Assembly (NCBI GenBank): GCA_037043015.1
Contig: CM073325.1
Location: forward strand, 11,263,001 to 11,327,000
DNA length: 64,000 bases
Direction: 5' to 3'
Source of the DNA: Bryum argenteum
Lineage: Eukaryota > Streptophyta > Bryopsida > Bryales > Bryaceae
Made by a program: the position numbers and the translations under genes. Positions 35,590-46,400 of this stretch are shown piece after piece (the first letter of the stretch is position 1; each line of letters begins with the position of its first letter). The notes under the pieces were generated by a model that was not told the DNA's origin, made no database searches, and was given only the letters and a program-made list of their open reading frames with translations.

Positions 35590-35700
35590 AATATGTATTT
35601 TTTAATTTTTTGACTCTATGAGTATCAACAATATGTTAACAACGCATGTTGAAAACAACATATTGTTGATATTCACCATTAAAAAAACTAAAAAATATAA
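35590..35700. repeat. Fold-back element with 15-bp perfect inner arms
   Basis: TATCAACAATATGTT (35623-35637) and its exact reverse complement (35657-35671) enclose a 19-base loop. Imperfect pairing continues outward through the T-rich and A-rich flanks for about 30 more bases on each side. It is probably an old MITE. Confidence 0.7.
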
Positions 35701-35774
35701 TCATTTGACTACTCAGAAAACTGATTCTTGATTCAATTAGAAAATCTCCAACTAGAAAGCTATTGGAATACATC

Positions 35775-36496
35775 TTAACTCCTAAAGGCCCACAAAAGCC
35801 AAAATGGCTTTTAGTAATTTTGGGTAGCCTAGATAAAGGGGTTAAAAGTAATATTTTTGCCTAAACTTTTTAGTAAGTGTTCCCAATACTGCAAAGTATA
35901 TGTTATAAAATTTGCAAAACCCAGTTACTATTTTGAAACATTCCTTTAGAAATTCAAGTCAAATCTGGCAATTTAAATTAAGAAAAAAGAAGGAAAAAAA
36001 TTCATTGCCAAATAATTATTCAAGTTTTAAGGTGACATAATTCGAAAAGTTTAGTAATTTCACAAGGGCGGCCTCCAAAAATTACAAAAACCATATTCAC
36101 AATTTCTAGTAATTTCCAAAAAAATTCTTACAAAATACTGTCAAAATTCCAGATTTCAAAGTTTTTTCAAATCTTTTTTCTCAAAATTCACAAACTTGTA
36201 AATGTACCTAATCACCGTTCGAATGTACAATTGAACTAAAATATGTAATGAATGCATGTTTTCTTATATCATTGTTTTGGGACCTTCTTCTAGGAAGTAA
36301 TTTGCATGAAGGTAAAAAAAAAGCAAAATGCGTCCAGAAAATTGTGTCTTAGTGCAAGAAGTAAGGTTCAAGATCTTAAAATTAAAGATACAAAAGATGT
36401 AGAGTAAAGTGAATCATGCCTCAACTTATACAATTGGTCAAAAATTAGAGTTTTTGGTTTTTGAGGTCCAAAAACGCATGGGTTTTCAAGGGTTAA
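35775..36496. mobile_element. Long TTAA-flanked element (714 bp body), inverted relative of 42680
   Basis: TTAA at both edges. Left end CTCCTAAAGGCCC, right end CATGGGTTTTCAAGGG. Its left-to-right order matches the right-to-left order of the 933-bp element at 42680-43612, sharing blocks such as AAGGGCGGCCTCCAAAA (versus AAGGGCAGCCTCCAAAA). No protein recognised. Confidence 0.65.
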
Positions 36497-38039
36497 CTCG
36501 TAAATGCTCAAATGGTTTTAAGAATGCTTAGATATGTTATAAAGTATGGATTTTGGAACCCTAAATTGCATCCCATTTATTCATGCTTCATTCGATGGGC
36601 GTGCAATTTATACCATACAAAATAGACTTGGTTTGAGATCCAACCCATGTACCTTTGTCGAACTCTAAATGAAGTAGTTATATTTTATTTGTTCACCCAA
36701 ATTGTACTTTATTGACATCAAGGACATTTATGGTTTAACCCCTTGAGTCAAAAAGAGCTCCAATTGGGTCATTTTGACTTTGTCAGGTTCTCAATCACTA
36801 AAATATTGATCACATGAGGTTGAAACTTTTTCAGATCATAGAGTTTTCCCATAATTTGAAAAGACTATTTATTTTACAGAATTCTTAATACTTCAAGAAA
36901 TATTTGTAGTCTGAGTTAGAAAGTATTATTAGGGCATGATGAAATCGGCCCAAAAATGCAATATATGCTAATTTATTTTAAAAATTTCCCCAATTCAATT
37001 AGATTGTAGTAACTTTTAAAATTTACCAAAAATTGATATTTTATTTATTTCCAAATTTTGTTTTTTGTTCATGCAAATAAGGTTCTAAGGCATGATCACA
37101 CCATTTGAATATTCAACCAAATAATTCTTGCCAAGTCTTTTTTATCATCATATATTAACCTTTGTATTGGAATTTCAGGATACCTCCATGTGAATAGTCA
37201 GGCATTTTATAGGTCCTACAAGGATAAAAAGTATATAGACGTAATTCTAACTCACGTAGAAACAAAATATTGAAGAACCTCACTCAAGGTTTACTCTCAG
37301 ATTTGGCTTTTCTCTGCCTATGGAACACTTCAAACCCATTACATAAAAAGGATTTTTAATTTTTAATTTTTTTAAAAAACAAATTTAAACATTATGATCT
37401 CACTTTGGGTATAAATTTGAATTTAAGATTTGGGGTACATATACATGTGCGAATAAGGTAGTAAATCTTATGGTTATATCCTCATAAATACATCAAATAT
37501 TGAAAATTTTCACCTTGCTTTAAAATGAGGCGGCTTTAACCCCTATGTGTTCTAGTCTATTTGTAGGGGAAAAAAAATGTCAACAAAATAAATTATAAAC
37601 GGAAATGAAAGTAAGATTTTCAAATCTCAATCAAGCAATCTTGTAGTGGACTTAGTGCAAGTTATGTGGGTCAAACTTTGAGCCATGAGGCCTCATTCCA
37701 AGATCATAAAGTACTAGTACACAACATAGATCAATAATTTCATTATTCTCACTTTCAAGTGAAAATACTACCAATAGACTTATTACACTGATTAAATCAC
37801 CGACAAGAAACTTTTTTACTGTAATATTAATAATGACACCTTCTCAAAAAAAAAATGAAACCACGAGGAAATTTTCTTTTCACAATTTTTGAATAGTAGA
37901 GATTTTTCTATGCACGACACGAGAACATGTTTGTAGTAGATTTTGAGCATGATGTGAAGGTGAATACCACTTCGTGTTTGAACAACGACCCTCCTTCTTA
38001 AAGGCAGACCCTGAATAGTTGCGTTTTGTGTTGTTTTGA
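36497..38039. other. Intergenic spacer
   Basis: AT-rich. Solo CCCCT-type ends follow TTAA at 36735 and 37536 without clear partners. No gene supported. Confidence 0.4.
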
Positions 38040-38500
38040 GAGAACGAGTGGCCATCTCCTCGAGGCGCCTGTAAAACAGTGCTACGAGCGTTTCTCGAAG
38101 CCCCCATCAGCCAATGGAATTTTTCCTTTAGAATCACTGGAATTTTCGATAGGACCCCCCCCCCCTATTGTTTGGATAAACTTGAATTCAAAAATGGGTC
38201 ATGCAACCCCAAATTACTCCTAAAGACAACTCGCCTAAATATCAAAAATTTACGGGGCTCTTTACCCCTCCCCCTCCCTTGCCCCCGAGAAATGCTCGTA
38301 GCATTGATTTACGGCGATCCATCTCTTAGGGGTAAGAGGATGGGCATCTCACGCCCCTTCTCATGCCATGGAATGAACATCATAGCATCTACGTCCATGA
38401 AAGATGCCCGTCGAAAAAAACTAAAAAGAAAAGAAGCGAGTAATTCGAAGTCCCCTCCTTTCGCGGAAGTCAAGCGAGAGTCCGAGCAATAGTATGTCAG
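38040..38500. other. Possible organelle-derived (mitochondrial-like) patch
   Basis: Composition and wording change abruptly: a mixed-GC segment with CCCCTCCTTTCGCGGAAGTC and long frames open on both strands, resembling plant mitochondrial spacer style. A 137-codon frame (38079-38492) has a basic C-terminal stretch but no recognised domain. This is a stylistic impression only. Confidence 0.3.
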
Positions 38501-39118
38501 AACACCCTGGTTGCATGCCATTTCTTTATTAAGTCATAAATAATACATCTCACCAATTAGAATATATATTTATATATTTCTAAGTGTCCCAAGAATCCGC
38601 TTTTTTAATATTCCAAGGTGTTGGCTGCATGGGTCATGCCCTCCTCTTCATAGCTGGCCACCCACAATATGAGGTGTCACCCCCAATTTTCTTGATTTTT
38701 TAGCAAACACCTCTTTGGAATATCATTAGCAACAATAATCATAGTGGTTGTTTTTTAAAATCATAATGGTGCCCCTCCATCATCATCATCATCAACTAAA
38801 GAAGTTTGTTAGAGGGCGTCAATAAACGTGATTGATTGAGTGACAAACTCTATTGGCACATGCACATAATTGAGAGTTTTCTTGGTTTCTTCTTGTTCTT
38901 GTAATAAGAAGGTAAATATCTATTTTTGATTTTTTGGAGTAAATCGATATATTTATTGATTGCGAGAAACAAAATAATGAACCTAAGTAGCATATCATAG
39001 TTTTTGAGTTTTTAAGAGGTTTTAATAAAAATTCTCTTGCAAACTACGTAAAAGTAGAAAGAAGGTATAATAATTGCCACGTAGGAATCCATACTTGCTT
39101 TGAGATTTTTTTCTTTGG
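38501..39118. other. Intergenic spacer
   Basis: AT-rich. A short CAT/ATC repeat lies near 38778-38795. No gene supported. Confidence 0.45.
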
Positions 39119-39378
39119 TAATAAGCGTCATAGTCCACCCAACTATGGTGGGGGGTTCTTGGACCTTGTTGTATTGGTACCTCAAAAGCCCTATGGGGAA
39201 TACCATGTCGGGTATCTCTAAGGCACTAGTGGCTAGGTAGGAACTAGCATAGTGTTCATGATTAGTAGTCCTGCAATTAGTGTGATGACCTCAACAATAG
39301 GTCGAACAAACACTCTATTCACGCCTGCCTCTAAATAGGTTGGAGTTTCTCTTCTTCTTCTATTTTAATAAGCATCAT
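39119..39378 (+). mobile_element. SINE copy E, 5'-truncated with target duplication
   Basis: Body 39132-39365 starts inside the SINE at AGTCCACCCAACTATGG and ends GGAGTTTCTCTTCTTCTTC. It is flanked by TAATAAGCGTCAT (39119-39131) and TAATAAGCATCAT (39366-39378), 12 of 13 identical. The tRNA-like head is absent, so it inserted in truncated form. Confidence 0.85.
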
Positions 39379-41094
39379 TTCTTCTTCTACAAATACATAT
39401 ATCAACGACACATCAAAAATTTCAAATATATCCCTAGAGGTTATTGAGTTATTGAGTTTTAATTATACGTGATAAGAGATGATGCACTAACAATGGTGGA
39501 CTAGGCTATCAAGTCGGTTTCAAGGTTGGTGCAATAATGCGAGCACGCCCGTCCCCCCTTCGCAACGTTTATTTTCCAGCTGCAAAGTTGTGTATCATAT
39601 AGATGTGCCTTGTACTCTTTTTGGCATAAGACCATGGCGCATGACAAGAAAAAAGCATGATGAGACCACTCTATCCTTTAGCATAAAAAAAACTAAAAAA
39701 TTAAAACAACACCCCATCCCCGTGCATTATTATTTCTTCCCTTTGGAAAAAGCCAAAAGCCCGAGGATGACCGCTACAGTAAAATTGATTTTTTATTTTT
39801 GATTTTTCGTCTGGAAAGGAGGGCGCATGCGTTTGCAGCTGCCTCTCCACGAACTCCGAGACAACCAAATCATTGGTTTTTAAATATTCCCTACGTTGAA
39901 AGTTTGGTCTATTGTTGGCTATGGCATGGTCAGAATATGTCAAAAAAAATTGGTGACATGGAAAAATAGAGGTAGCTTGAAAATATGGGAGCGTGCACAC
40001 CGAAAAACAAATGAATGATTGAAGTCATTGTTCAAGTACCGTTCTTATTGGTTGCTTGAGTGCTCGTGGGGACTCTACATGCGAGAAAGTTGAAAATTTG
40101 AGGAGGGTGAACGATGCCCCTCATTTGTTGTGTAGCCGCCCTTGAAATTGCATGTATGGAGTATCTTTGTGACATAAAATAGGATCATGAGCTTCATGTT
40201 TCAATTCAAGGTATTTAAAACTAACAATGAGTGTTTCAAAATGGTGAATAACACAATTATTCCATGTTCCTCCATGAAATTGCTAGAATTTTGTTGAAAT
40301 GGGTTTTTAAAAGTAAGGTAGAAGCACCTATTATGAACCATTTGAGTTAACCATGTGATTAGGGCCCCGTGGTTTTTCATGTGATTAGGGTAAATTTTCA
40401 TTGGCGATGAGTTTTATTACGTCTACTCCATGAATCTTGGAGTCTTGTAAACATAGTTGATAATTAATTTGTTTAAAATAGAAGTTATAGCAATTCTAAG
40501 TCAATTAGTAGGTTCACCCTTTAAAGGTCTAAGCGTGCTACAGAGGCCAATGTATCATGTTTTTTTGCATGTCTTCCGGTATGTACCTTGGAGCTCTAGT
40601 CTAAAAGGAAGTTTGTATTCAAACAAATGGCTTTCTATTGATACATTGCTCGCACCATTTTTTGACATACCTTGTGCTCTGCTAGGATTTTAGTATGAAT
40701 TAAATGAAAATACGTTAGAGAAGCCAAACCCTAATTGCAATCAATTGGCTGAGAGACTTGCTCCGCATTTTTTTCGAGTACATACACATCATGAATACAC
40801 TTCTGAGCACCGTTCAGATTGAGTCGTGGTGTCACCGGTGATTTTTTTTTAGAATGTCAAGAGTATGGAGTGAATGTAAACGCACTATCTTGTGGTTTCT
40901 TTTCATGCAATCTCACTAAAACCCTTGGATTGATCACCCTGCATATAATTCTATAGACATAGTGCACATTAATTTTCACATCCAAACGATCAAATTTCCA
41001 AACATACCTCTAAATATCCTGCTAAATTTGAAGTGCAAAACGTATTGCCCACTCCGTGGTCACTAATCTACACCTCCCGTGAGACCTTCAAGGG
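39379..41094. other. Intergenic spacer
   Basis: AT-rich with scattered short frames (39701-40000 minus, 40457-40693 plus) that are unrecognised. A solo CCCTTGAAGG-type end abuts TTAA at 41095. Confidence 0.45.
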
Positions 41095-41096
41095 TT

Positions 41097-41210
41097 AACA
41101 CAAAATTCTATCTTTAACACAAAATTCCATTTTTAACACAAAATTCCACTTTCAACACAAAATTTCATCTTTGACACCAAATTCAATCTTTAACACCAAA
41201 TTCCATCTTT
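41097..41210 (+). repeat. 19-bp minisatellite, six units
   Basis: Six consecutive 19-bp units of the form AACACAAAATTCCATCTTT with no length variation and one to three changes per unit. It starts within the TTAA that ends a CCCTTGAA-type terminus. Confidence 0.9.
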
Positions 41211-41439
41211 AGTGTATTGTTCTGTAACTATAACACTTTGTATAAAAGTCTTTAGAGTAGATTGTCTGTAATGAAGAAGAACGCCCAATGAAATCATGTC
41301 TCTACTTACATTATCATCGATAGTTGTAATTGTTATTTATTGTCAGACTTTCTATTAGGGGGGTTTTACTATGGTGAAGAAGGCCTTCAGTCGTCCAAGA
41401 ATGCTTGGCCGCGACATGATTATATGAGGTAAATGATAA

Positions 41440-41560
41440 TATTTCTACGTCATTGTTGTTATGTTTCGTGGGCATATCATCAAGGGTAGGTCGTAGAGGC
41501 ATTTTATTCACGCAAGATCTACAAGGGTTTGGTGTTTTTATTATTATTATTAGGCAAATA
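41440..41560 (+). mobile_element. SINE-related 3' end, variant subfamily
   Basis: GGGCATATCATCAAGGGTAG and TTTTATTCACGCAAG correspond to the SINE 3' region. It ends in AACAAGG-like GGGTTTGGTGTT with an ATT-repeat tail instead of GGAGTTTCT. A second example is at 62450. Confidence 0.5.
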
Positions 41561-41626
41561 ATAAACGTTTTGAAAAAGAATTGAAGGCAAAAAATAATTT
41601 TTAGGAAGTCTAAACCAACTATAATC

Positions 41627-42135
41627 TAAGGGTTGCTTTACATGAGGGGCCAAGCCATTGCTGAGACCAATTCATGGCAAAATCATGTCTTATGATTGGT
41701 CCACTTCTTGTAATTGGCATGAAGGGCTTTAGATGAGGAGTGGAGGTGAATTTTCTAAAATTATATTACAATGGATGGGGGACAAGTTATTACAGAGCTT
41801 GGGCTCCAAAAGTTGGGAGATACAAGAATGGAAGGCCAATTCATGGCCTAGAGGCCATTGCTTGATTTCATTACAAAATTATTATTTCACTAATTTTTTT
41901 ATTGAGAATAAATCAAAAGCATGGAATGTAGTTAATGATACAAATTGGTTCCATGGCTTGCTTTTTCTTTTACAAATTGGCCCCAAAGGCTTTACACATG
42001 AGGGAATTGGCCCTCACCTTATTGTTTATTTATTGTGTTCTCCAAGCAGTCCATTGAGCCATTAGAGCTCAAGATGTGAGTGAATTGGTTTTGGGAGATT
42101 TGTTGGCCTTGACTCCCCATGTAAAACGTCCCTAA
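41627..42135. mobile_element. Tourist-like MITE, TTTACATGGG family, copy 2 (503 bp)
   Basis: TAA at 41627-41629 and 42133-42135. Left end GGGTTGCTTTACATGAGG, right end CCCCATGTAAAACGTCCC. It shares GGATGGGGGACAAGTTAT, AAGGCCAATTCATGG and TTTACACATGAGGG blocks with the copy at 13711, which is about 170 bp shorter. Confidence 0.8.
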
Positions 42136-42507
42136 ACACCTAAAAGACAAGTCTACTAGAGAAGTTCATTGGTAAAGAGAGCTTCACCAAACGATGATGA
42201 TTTATCATGATAAAAAACCATACTTGTCTACATGCACATTTTATTGAAGAGTTTAACAAGAATTGAGTTTGTGAACAATATATTTATGGCAATTTGATTA
42301 TACTTCAAATCAATTTTATCATCAAATTGTGCCGAAGAGTATTAATTTCGTGTATACATTTTCACTTTTCAATAATTAAATGATGAACCAATATTGGTGG
42401 AGACCCAAATGTACATAAACAATTTATGAGAGACTCATATTTAGAATCACTCACATACAAACATTTACTATACCAAATGTAAATGTTTACTATACCAAAT
42501 GTAAATG

Positions 42508-42544
42508 TTTGACCAAAATTTCAACGGTTGAAATTTTGGTCAAA
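42508..42544. repeat. Perfect 18-bp palindrome with one-base spacer
   Basis: TTTGACCAAAATTTCAAC (42508-42525), one G, then its exact reverse complement (42527-42544). Just upstream, a 23-bp unit ending in CAAATGTAAATGTTT is tandemly duplicated (about 42460-42510). Confidence 0.9.
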
Positions 42545-42675
42545 TTGTTCAACATGCTCTCATGTTAATGGAGCAACTAAGATTCTTCTTGTTCAAAGTA
42601 TTCAATGCTTTGGAAATGCTAAAAGTAAGTTAAATGAATATTTCGGAATCAACACACAAGTCCAGACATACCATA

Positions 42676-43616
42676 TTAACCCCTAAAAATCCAGGCGTTT
42701 TCTCGACCTCCCGAACCAAAAACTGCCATTTTTCACCTTCGTTGGGAAATGGGGAAATGGAGAAACTTTTTTTTTCTGGTTTTAGACTTTGAACCGTAAG
42801 ATCTTGTACCTAACTTGTATACAAAGGACTGGTCAAAATTTCAACCGTTGGATGTTTGTCATTTGTAAGATCGTAACAATCAAAGTTTGTCCAACACTTT
42901 TTTTTGCCGCTGCGTGAGAGGCATTGTCTAAATGGTGCCAAGGGCAACTTGATGATTATTACTCCAGATATTTTTCCCTCATTTTTTTTCATGTAGGTAA
43001 TCAAGTTGGGTATGCTCATGCAAAAGTTTAGAGACCAATTCCACTTTTTGACCTTAATGTAAGATATTTTATGAAAGAAGGTCTAAAAACAACCATATTG
43101 TAAAACAAGCACCACATATGATATATTTAGTTTGAGAAAAATTTGGACGGTGAGAAGGTGCATTTATGATAATGTAAATTTCAAAAAAAAGAAAAAAGAA
43201 ATGGAAAATATCCAATATCTCGAATTTTGACAATTTTTGAAAGAAAAAACTGTAAAATTATTAGAAATTGTGAAGATTGTTTTTAAAGTTTTGGAGGCTG
43301 CCCTTGTAAAATTGGTAAACTTTTTGACTTCGGATACTTTGGAATTTGAACTCTAATTTGGTAATGAACATATTTCTAAAAAAAATAAAAATTAAACAAA
43401 ATTATTTTAAGCTGCCCGTTTTGGACTTGAAACCTAAAATTTCTAGATGAAGGTTATAAAATTAAAATTTGGCTTTACAAATTTTACCACATACACATTA
43501 CACTATGGGGAGCATCCAGTAAAAATCTTAGGCAATAATATCAATTTAATTCCTTAAAATGAGCTGCCCGAAATCTCAGAAAACCGAATCGGTTTTCCTA
43601 GATTTTTAGGGGTTAA
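42676..43616. mobile_element. Long TTAA-flanked element (933 bp body)
   Basis: TTAA at 42676-42679 and 43613-43616. The left end is CCCCTAAAAATCCAGG and the right end is CCTAGATTTTTAGGGG. AACCGAATCGGTT near the right end is itself palindromic. Inverted relative of 35779-36492, and part resembles 16400-16720. It contains no recognisable transposase. Confidence 0.8.
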
Positions 43617-43748
43617 TGAGAGGCTATGTTCTTTAATACACATCTCTTTGTAAAAAATAAATCTCAAATAAGTAGCCATGTAGATTTGGTCGTAATTGCC
43701 TTGGAAGGGGTGCCCTAATTGGTTAAAAATCTAAAAGTCTCTTTATTA

Positions 43749-43984
43749 TTAACCCCTAAAATTTCTTGTGTTTTTTGGGGTTCGAATTTGAAAAACTGCG
43801 ATTTTCAACCACTATGCACTCCCGGGGATATGACCTAAATTTATTTGGTTTTTTATCACATGTTCATTATCGATATATCTATCTTTTGTAAAAAATTAGC
43901 AAAAAATATTAATTTTTACTACTCACTTTCACTGCCCAAAAGAGCCAAAACCCATTTCGGGTCTTAAGGAAAGTTAGGGGTTAA
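43749..43984. mobile_element. TTAA-flanked MITE (228 bp body)
   Basis: TTAA at both edges. Body starts CCCCTAAAATTTC and ends GAAAGTTAGGGG. The next member of the family is only about 130 bp to the left. Confidence 0.75.
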
Positions 43985-44171
43985 TTGTACAAGTTCATAT
44001 TATATTTAATTTATGCATCTTTGGAGGAGTTTCTTCTCCACCCTCTAGAGGCTGAACAAGAAACTTCTCATTAGGAGAAGCCTTCCTCCAAAAGTGCCAC
44101 CACATAAATTGTTATGTCATTCAATCATGCATGAGAAACGTTTGCCACTATTGTGTTTTTCACCTAGTCTA

Positions 44172-44275
44172 AAGGCTCACAAGTTTAGAGTTGCACTTTT
44201 GATCAATCACAATTGAGAATTTATCTTTTTTTCATGTTCAGTGGACTTCTCCATCGTAGTGTAGACCGGTCCTTA
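44172..44275. mobile_element. Partial MITE, GGTTTACAC family
   Basis: The right end GACTTCTCCATCGTAGTG, TAGACCGGTCC is the inverted terminus of the element at 34853. TTGATCAATCACAATTGAGA matches its interior. The left end is unclear. Confidence 0.45.
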
Positions 44276-44446
44276 GTGTAGTAGGCAATAGTGAAGCCTA
44301 TTATATTGGTTAAATTCAATGTCATTAGAGACATAATTTGAATGTGCAAACTTCCATTACCATACCACTATAGCCAATTCTCTTTTTGGGAGTAAACAAA
44401 AATCAAGAAAATATAACAAGGCCAACGGCCACAAAGGGTCTTGAGA

Positions 44447-45333
44447 TGCCTCAGAATGGATGATTTTTGAGGCCCTATATCTCCTTCATCCACCGTTGGA
44501 TTTTGACTATATTTTTTGGGATGGGATTCAATTAGAGTCTAGTTTTAGTGGTAAAAACCTTGACAAAATCGAAGATATTTTGAAGATAAGGCATGAATTT
44601 GAGTGGAAAGGGTTGATTTTTGGACTATTTTTTATTGTCAGTTTTTGGGCAGTTTTCATCATTGCAAGACCATTTTTTGCGGTTTTTTTTTTTTTTTTTT
44701 TCTTTTTCTTTTTCTGTTTCTCATGGCTTTTTGTTGTCAAAAGTGTTGTTGAGATGAAATTAAACATCTTTGTAGTTGGTGACTTTTTCATTGCAATAAG
44801 CCTATTGATAGCATTTTCACTTCAAAATTAAATGTTGAGATTTTGTGATGTCTTTTGAGTACTTACCGTACCACCATAGCAGGTTCGGTCTTCAATGAAG
44901 GTTTATTTATTTTTTTGAAAAAATAAGGTTTGTTTGCCAGAATTAGATTTTCTTGAAATTGGTTCATTGTTTTTAATATAATTTCCCAACTTTTAGATAC
45001 CCTTTTGTCACAATAAAGCTGCTTTTGGATATCCTTATCAAGAATATAATTTCCCAACTTTTCGTTCCTCTTGACTTGTAATTTCTATTTTTTTACGTTT
45101 CTTAAAAATAGAATTATTTAAAAACAAACCTGCTATGGTTGTACAGTAATGTGTTACGATCTTGCAATCTATGAGGCCTCATGACTCAAAATTTAAGTTA
45201 CATCATATGCAATATGTTTACTACAAGATTGTATGGTTGAGATCTAGATAACTTGCCTCAACTTACATTCATGACACTTTTCTTGAGAATCTGTTCTTTC
45301 CTCTACCAGTGAGTCAAACCATTTAGGGGTTAA
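44447..45333 (+). repeat. Anonymous dispersed repeat, copy 2, interrupted by a MITE
   Basis: Aligns with 14826-15405: AGTCTAGTTTTAGTGGTA, CGAAGATATTTTGAAGATA, TTGCAAGACCATTTT. Then, after a TA-flanked insertion, it continues with TGCAATCTATGAGGCCTCA. It ends ATTTAGGGG at the TTAA shared with the next element. Confidence 0.7.
44864..45148. mobile_element. TA-flanked MITE, CGTACCACCATA family, copy 2 (281 bp), nested
   Basis: TA at both edges. Left end CCGTACCACCATAGCAGG, right end CCTGCTATGGTTGTACAG. It sits inside the anonymous repeat, whose other copy (about 15224) has a single TA and no insert, so both the boundaries and the 2-bp target duplication are supported. Confidence 0.9.
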
Positions 45334-45668
45334 CCCTTAAACGCCTAAGGTGACCCGAGGGGTCATATTCCAACAGAATCTCCTCAGTAGCTCTCAATGT
45401 ACTCAACTTTTCACTTATACTTTGATGTCAAACTGGTCACTTTCTTCTGATGCATTCAAAAAGTGGAATTTTAGAATTCAAATCACAATTTGTATGAGTG
45501 ATTTTGTGCTTTGAAAGGATTGTGGTAGGTAGGTTGGGGTTGTACACAACCTTGTAGGAGGTTGCAAGCTCATCATTGATTGGATCATTCATGATGCCCA
45601 AGTTCAAAAGATGTTGTGATTCAATTTTTGGCTGCCCGTTTCAGGCACCTTTGGCATTTAAGGGTTAA
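45330..45668. mobile_element. TTAA-flanked MITE (331 bp body)
   Basis: TTAA at 45330-45333 and 45665-45668. Body starts CCCTTAAACGCCTAAGG and ends CTTTGGCATTTAAGGG. Close relative of the 361-bp element at 10947. The left TTAA is also the right edge of the preceding repeat (ATTTAGGGG), giving two ends back to back. Confidence 0.85.
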
Positions 45669-45681
45669 TCTTGTCTCGTTG

Positions 45682-45782
45682 TAAATCCACTTTACACTAC
45701 AAGAGTGAACAAGTCACTGAAAAATCCATTTTTTATTTATCATGGTCACGGCTCTTGGTCCTTGGTGTAAAGGGACCCTTAA
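45682..45782. mobile_element. Tourist-like mini-MITE, CTTTACAC family (95 bp)
   Basis: TAA at both edges. Left end ATCCACTTTACACTAC, right end TTGGTGTAAAGGGACCCT. Relatives are at 46263 (right end lost) and 48225-48369. A lone end (TAAGGGACACTTTATAAT) is near 45893. Confidence 0.65.
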
Positions 45783-46059
45783 TCGACATAAGCACAAAAA
45801 TAAAATATCAATTCAAAAAATATAACTTGTCTTATTGTAGAGATCTTTTTTTTGAATAATTTGAGCTAGTGCATGGATAAAAACAGGAAGCTAAGGGACA
45901 CTTTATAATATGGACCAAGAGCTATGACCATAGAATTCTAAACCCTTTGATTGGAGGGTGAAGTGCTCTTCGTCCTATTTGGCTTTACACTACCTCAAAA
46001 AAAGGGGATCAACCACTAACTTTGAGGTCCCTAAAGTATGCTAAGTTCTGCAATGTAGA

Positions 46060-46400
46060 TAATGTTTTTAGAGTCTCCCTCAATATAGTTTGGTCAAATT
46101 AAATGCCTCAACTCAACCATAGCCTAGGAGACCATGGGACTTTAACATCATTGGTTGGCTAGTGTACAATTATTTTAGAAGAAAGGAGGTAAATAGGGAG
46201 GCTCAAAGAGCAAATTACAAGGATTTATATTAAAAAATTGATCTTAAGCTTGTGAAGGTCTAAATCCACTTTACACTACAAAAAATTACCTAGTCACTTT
46301 AAATTACAATTTTCATTTTTCATCGTCATGGCTCTTGAAGCTTAAAAACCCAAATTTTAATTTTTTACCTCTATGCATGAAAGGGTGCAGAAACCAAGTG
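46060..46400 (+). repeat. Dispersed repeat ending in a CTTTACAC element, copy 1
   Basis: CAACTCAACCATAG, GGCTAGTGTACAATTATTT, AAGGATTTATATTAAAAAATTG and CCACTTTACACTAC occur in the same order as in 47950-48372, about 1.9 kb to the right. Confidence 0.6.

Noticed and set aside
38079-38492. 137-codon protein gene
   Set aside because: No recognised domain or exon structure; composition suggests an open frame in organelle-like or low-complexity DNA.
41097-41210. CRISPR-like array
   Set aside because: Six contiguous 19-bp units without spacers in a plant nuclear genome: a minisatellite.
44528-44791. Poly-lysine or poly-phenylalanine proteins at 44.5-44.8 kb
   Set aside because: Translations of a homopolymer T tract inside a dispersed repeat.
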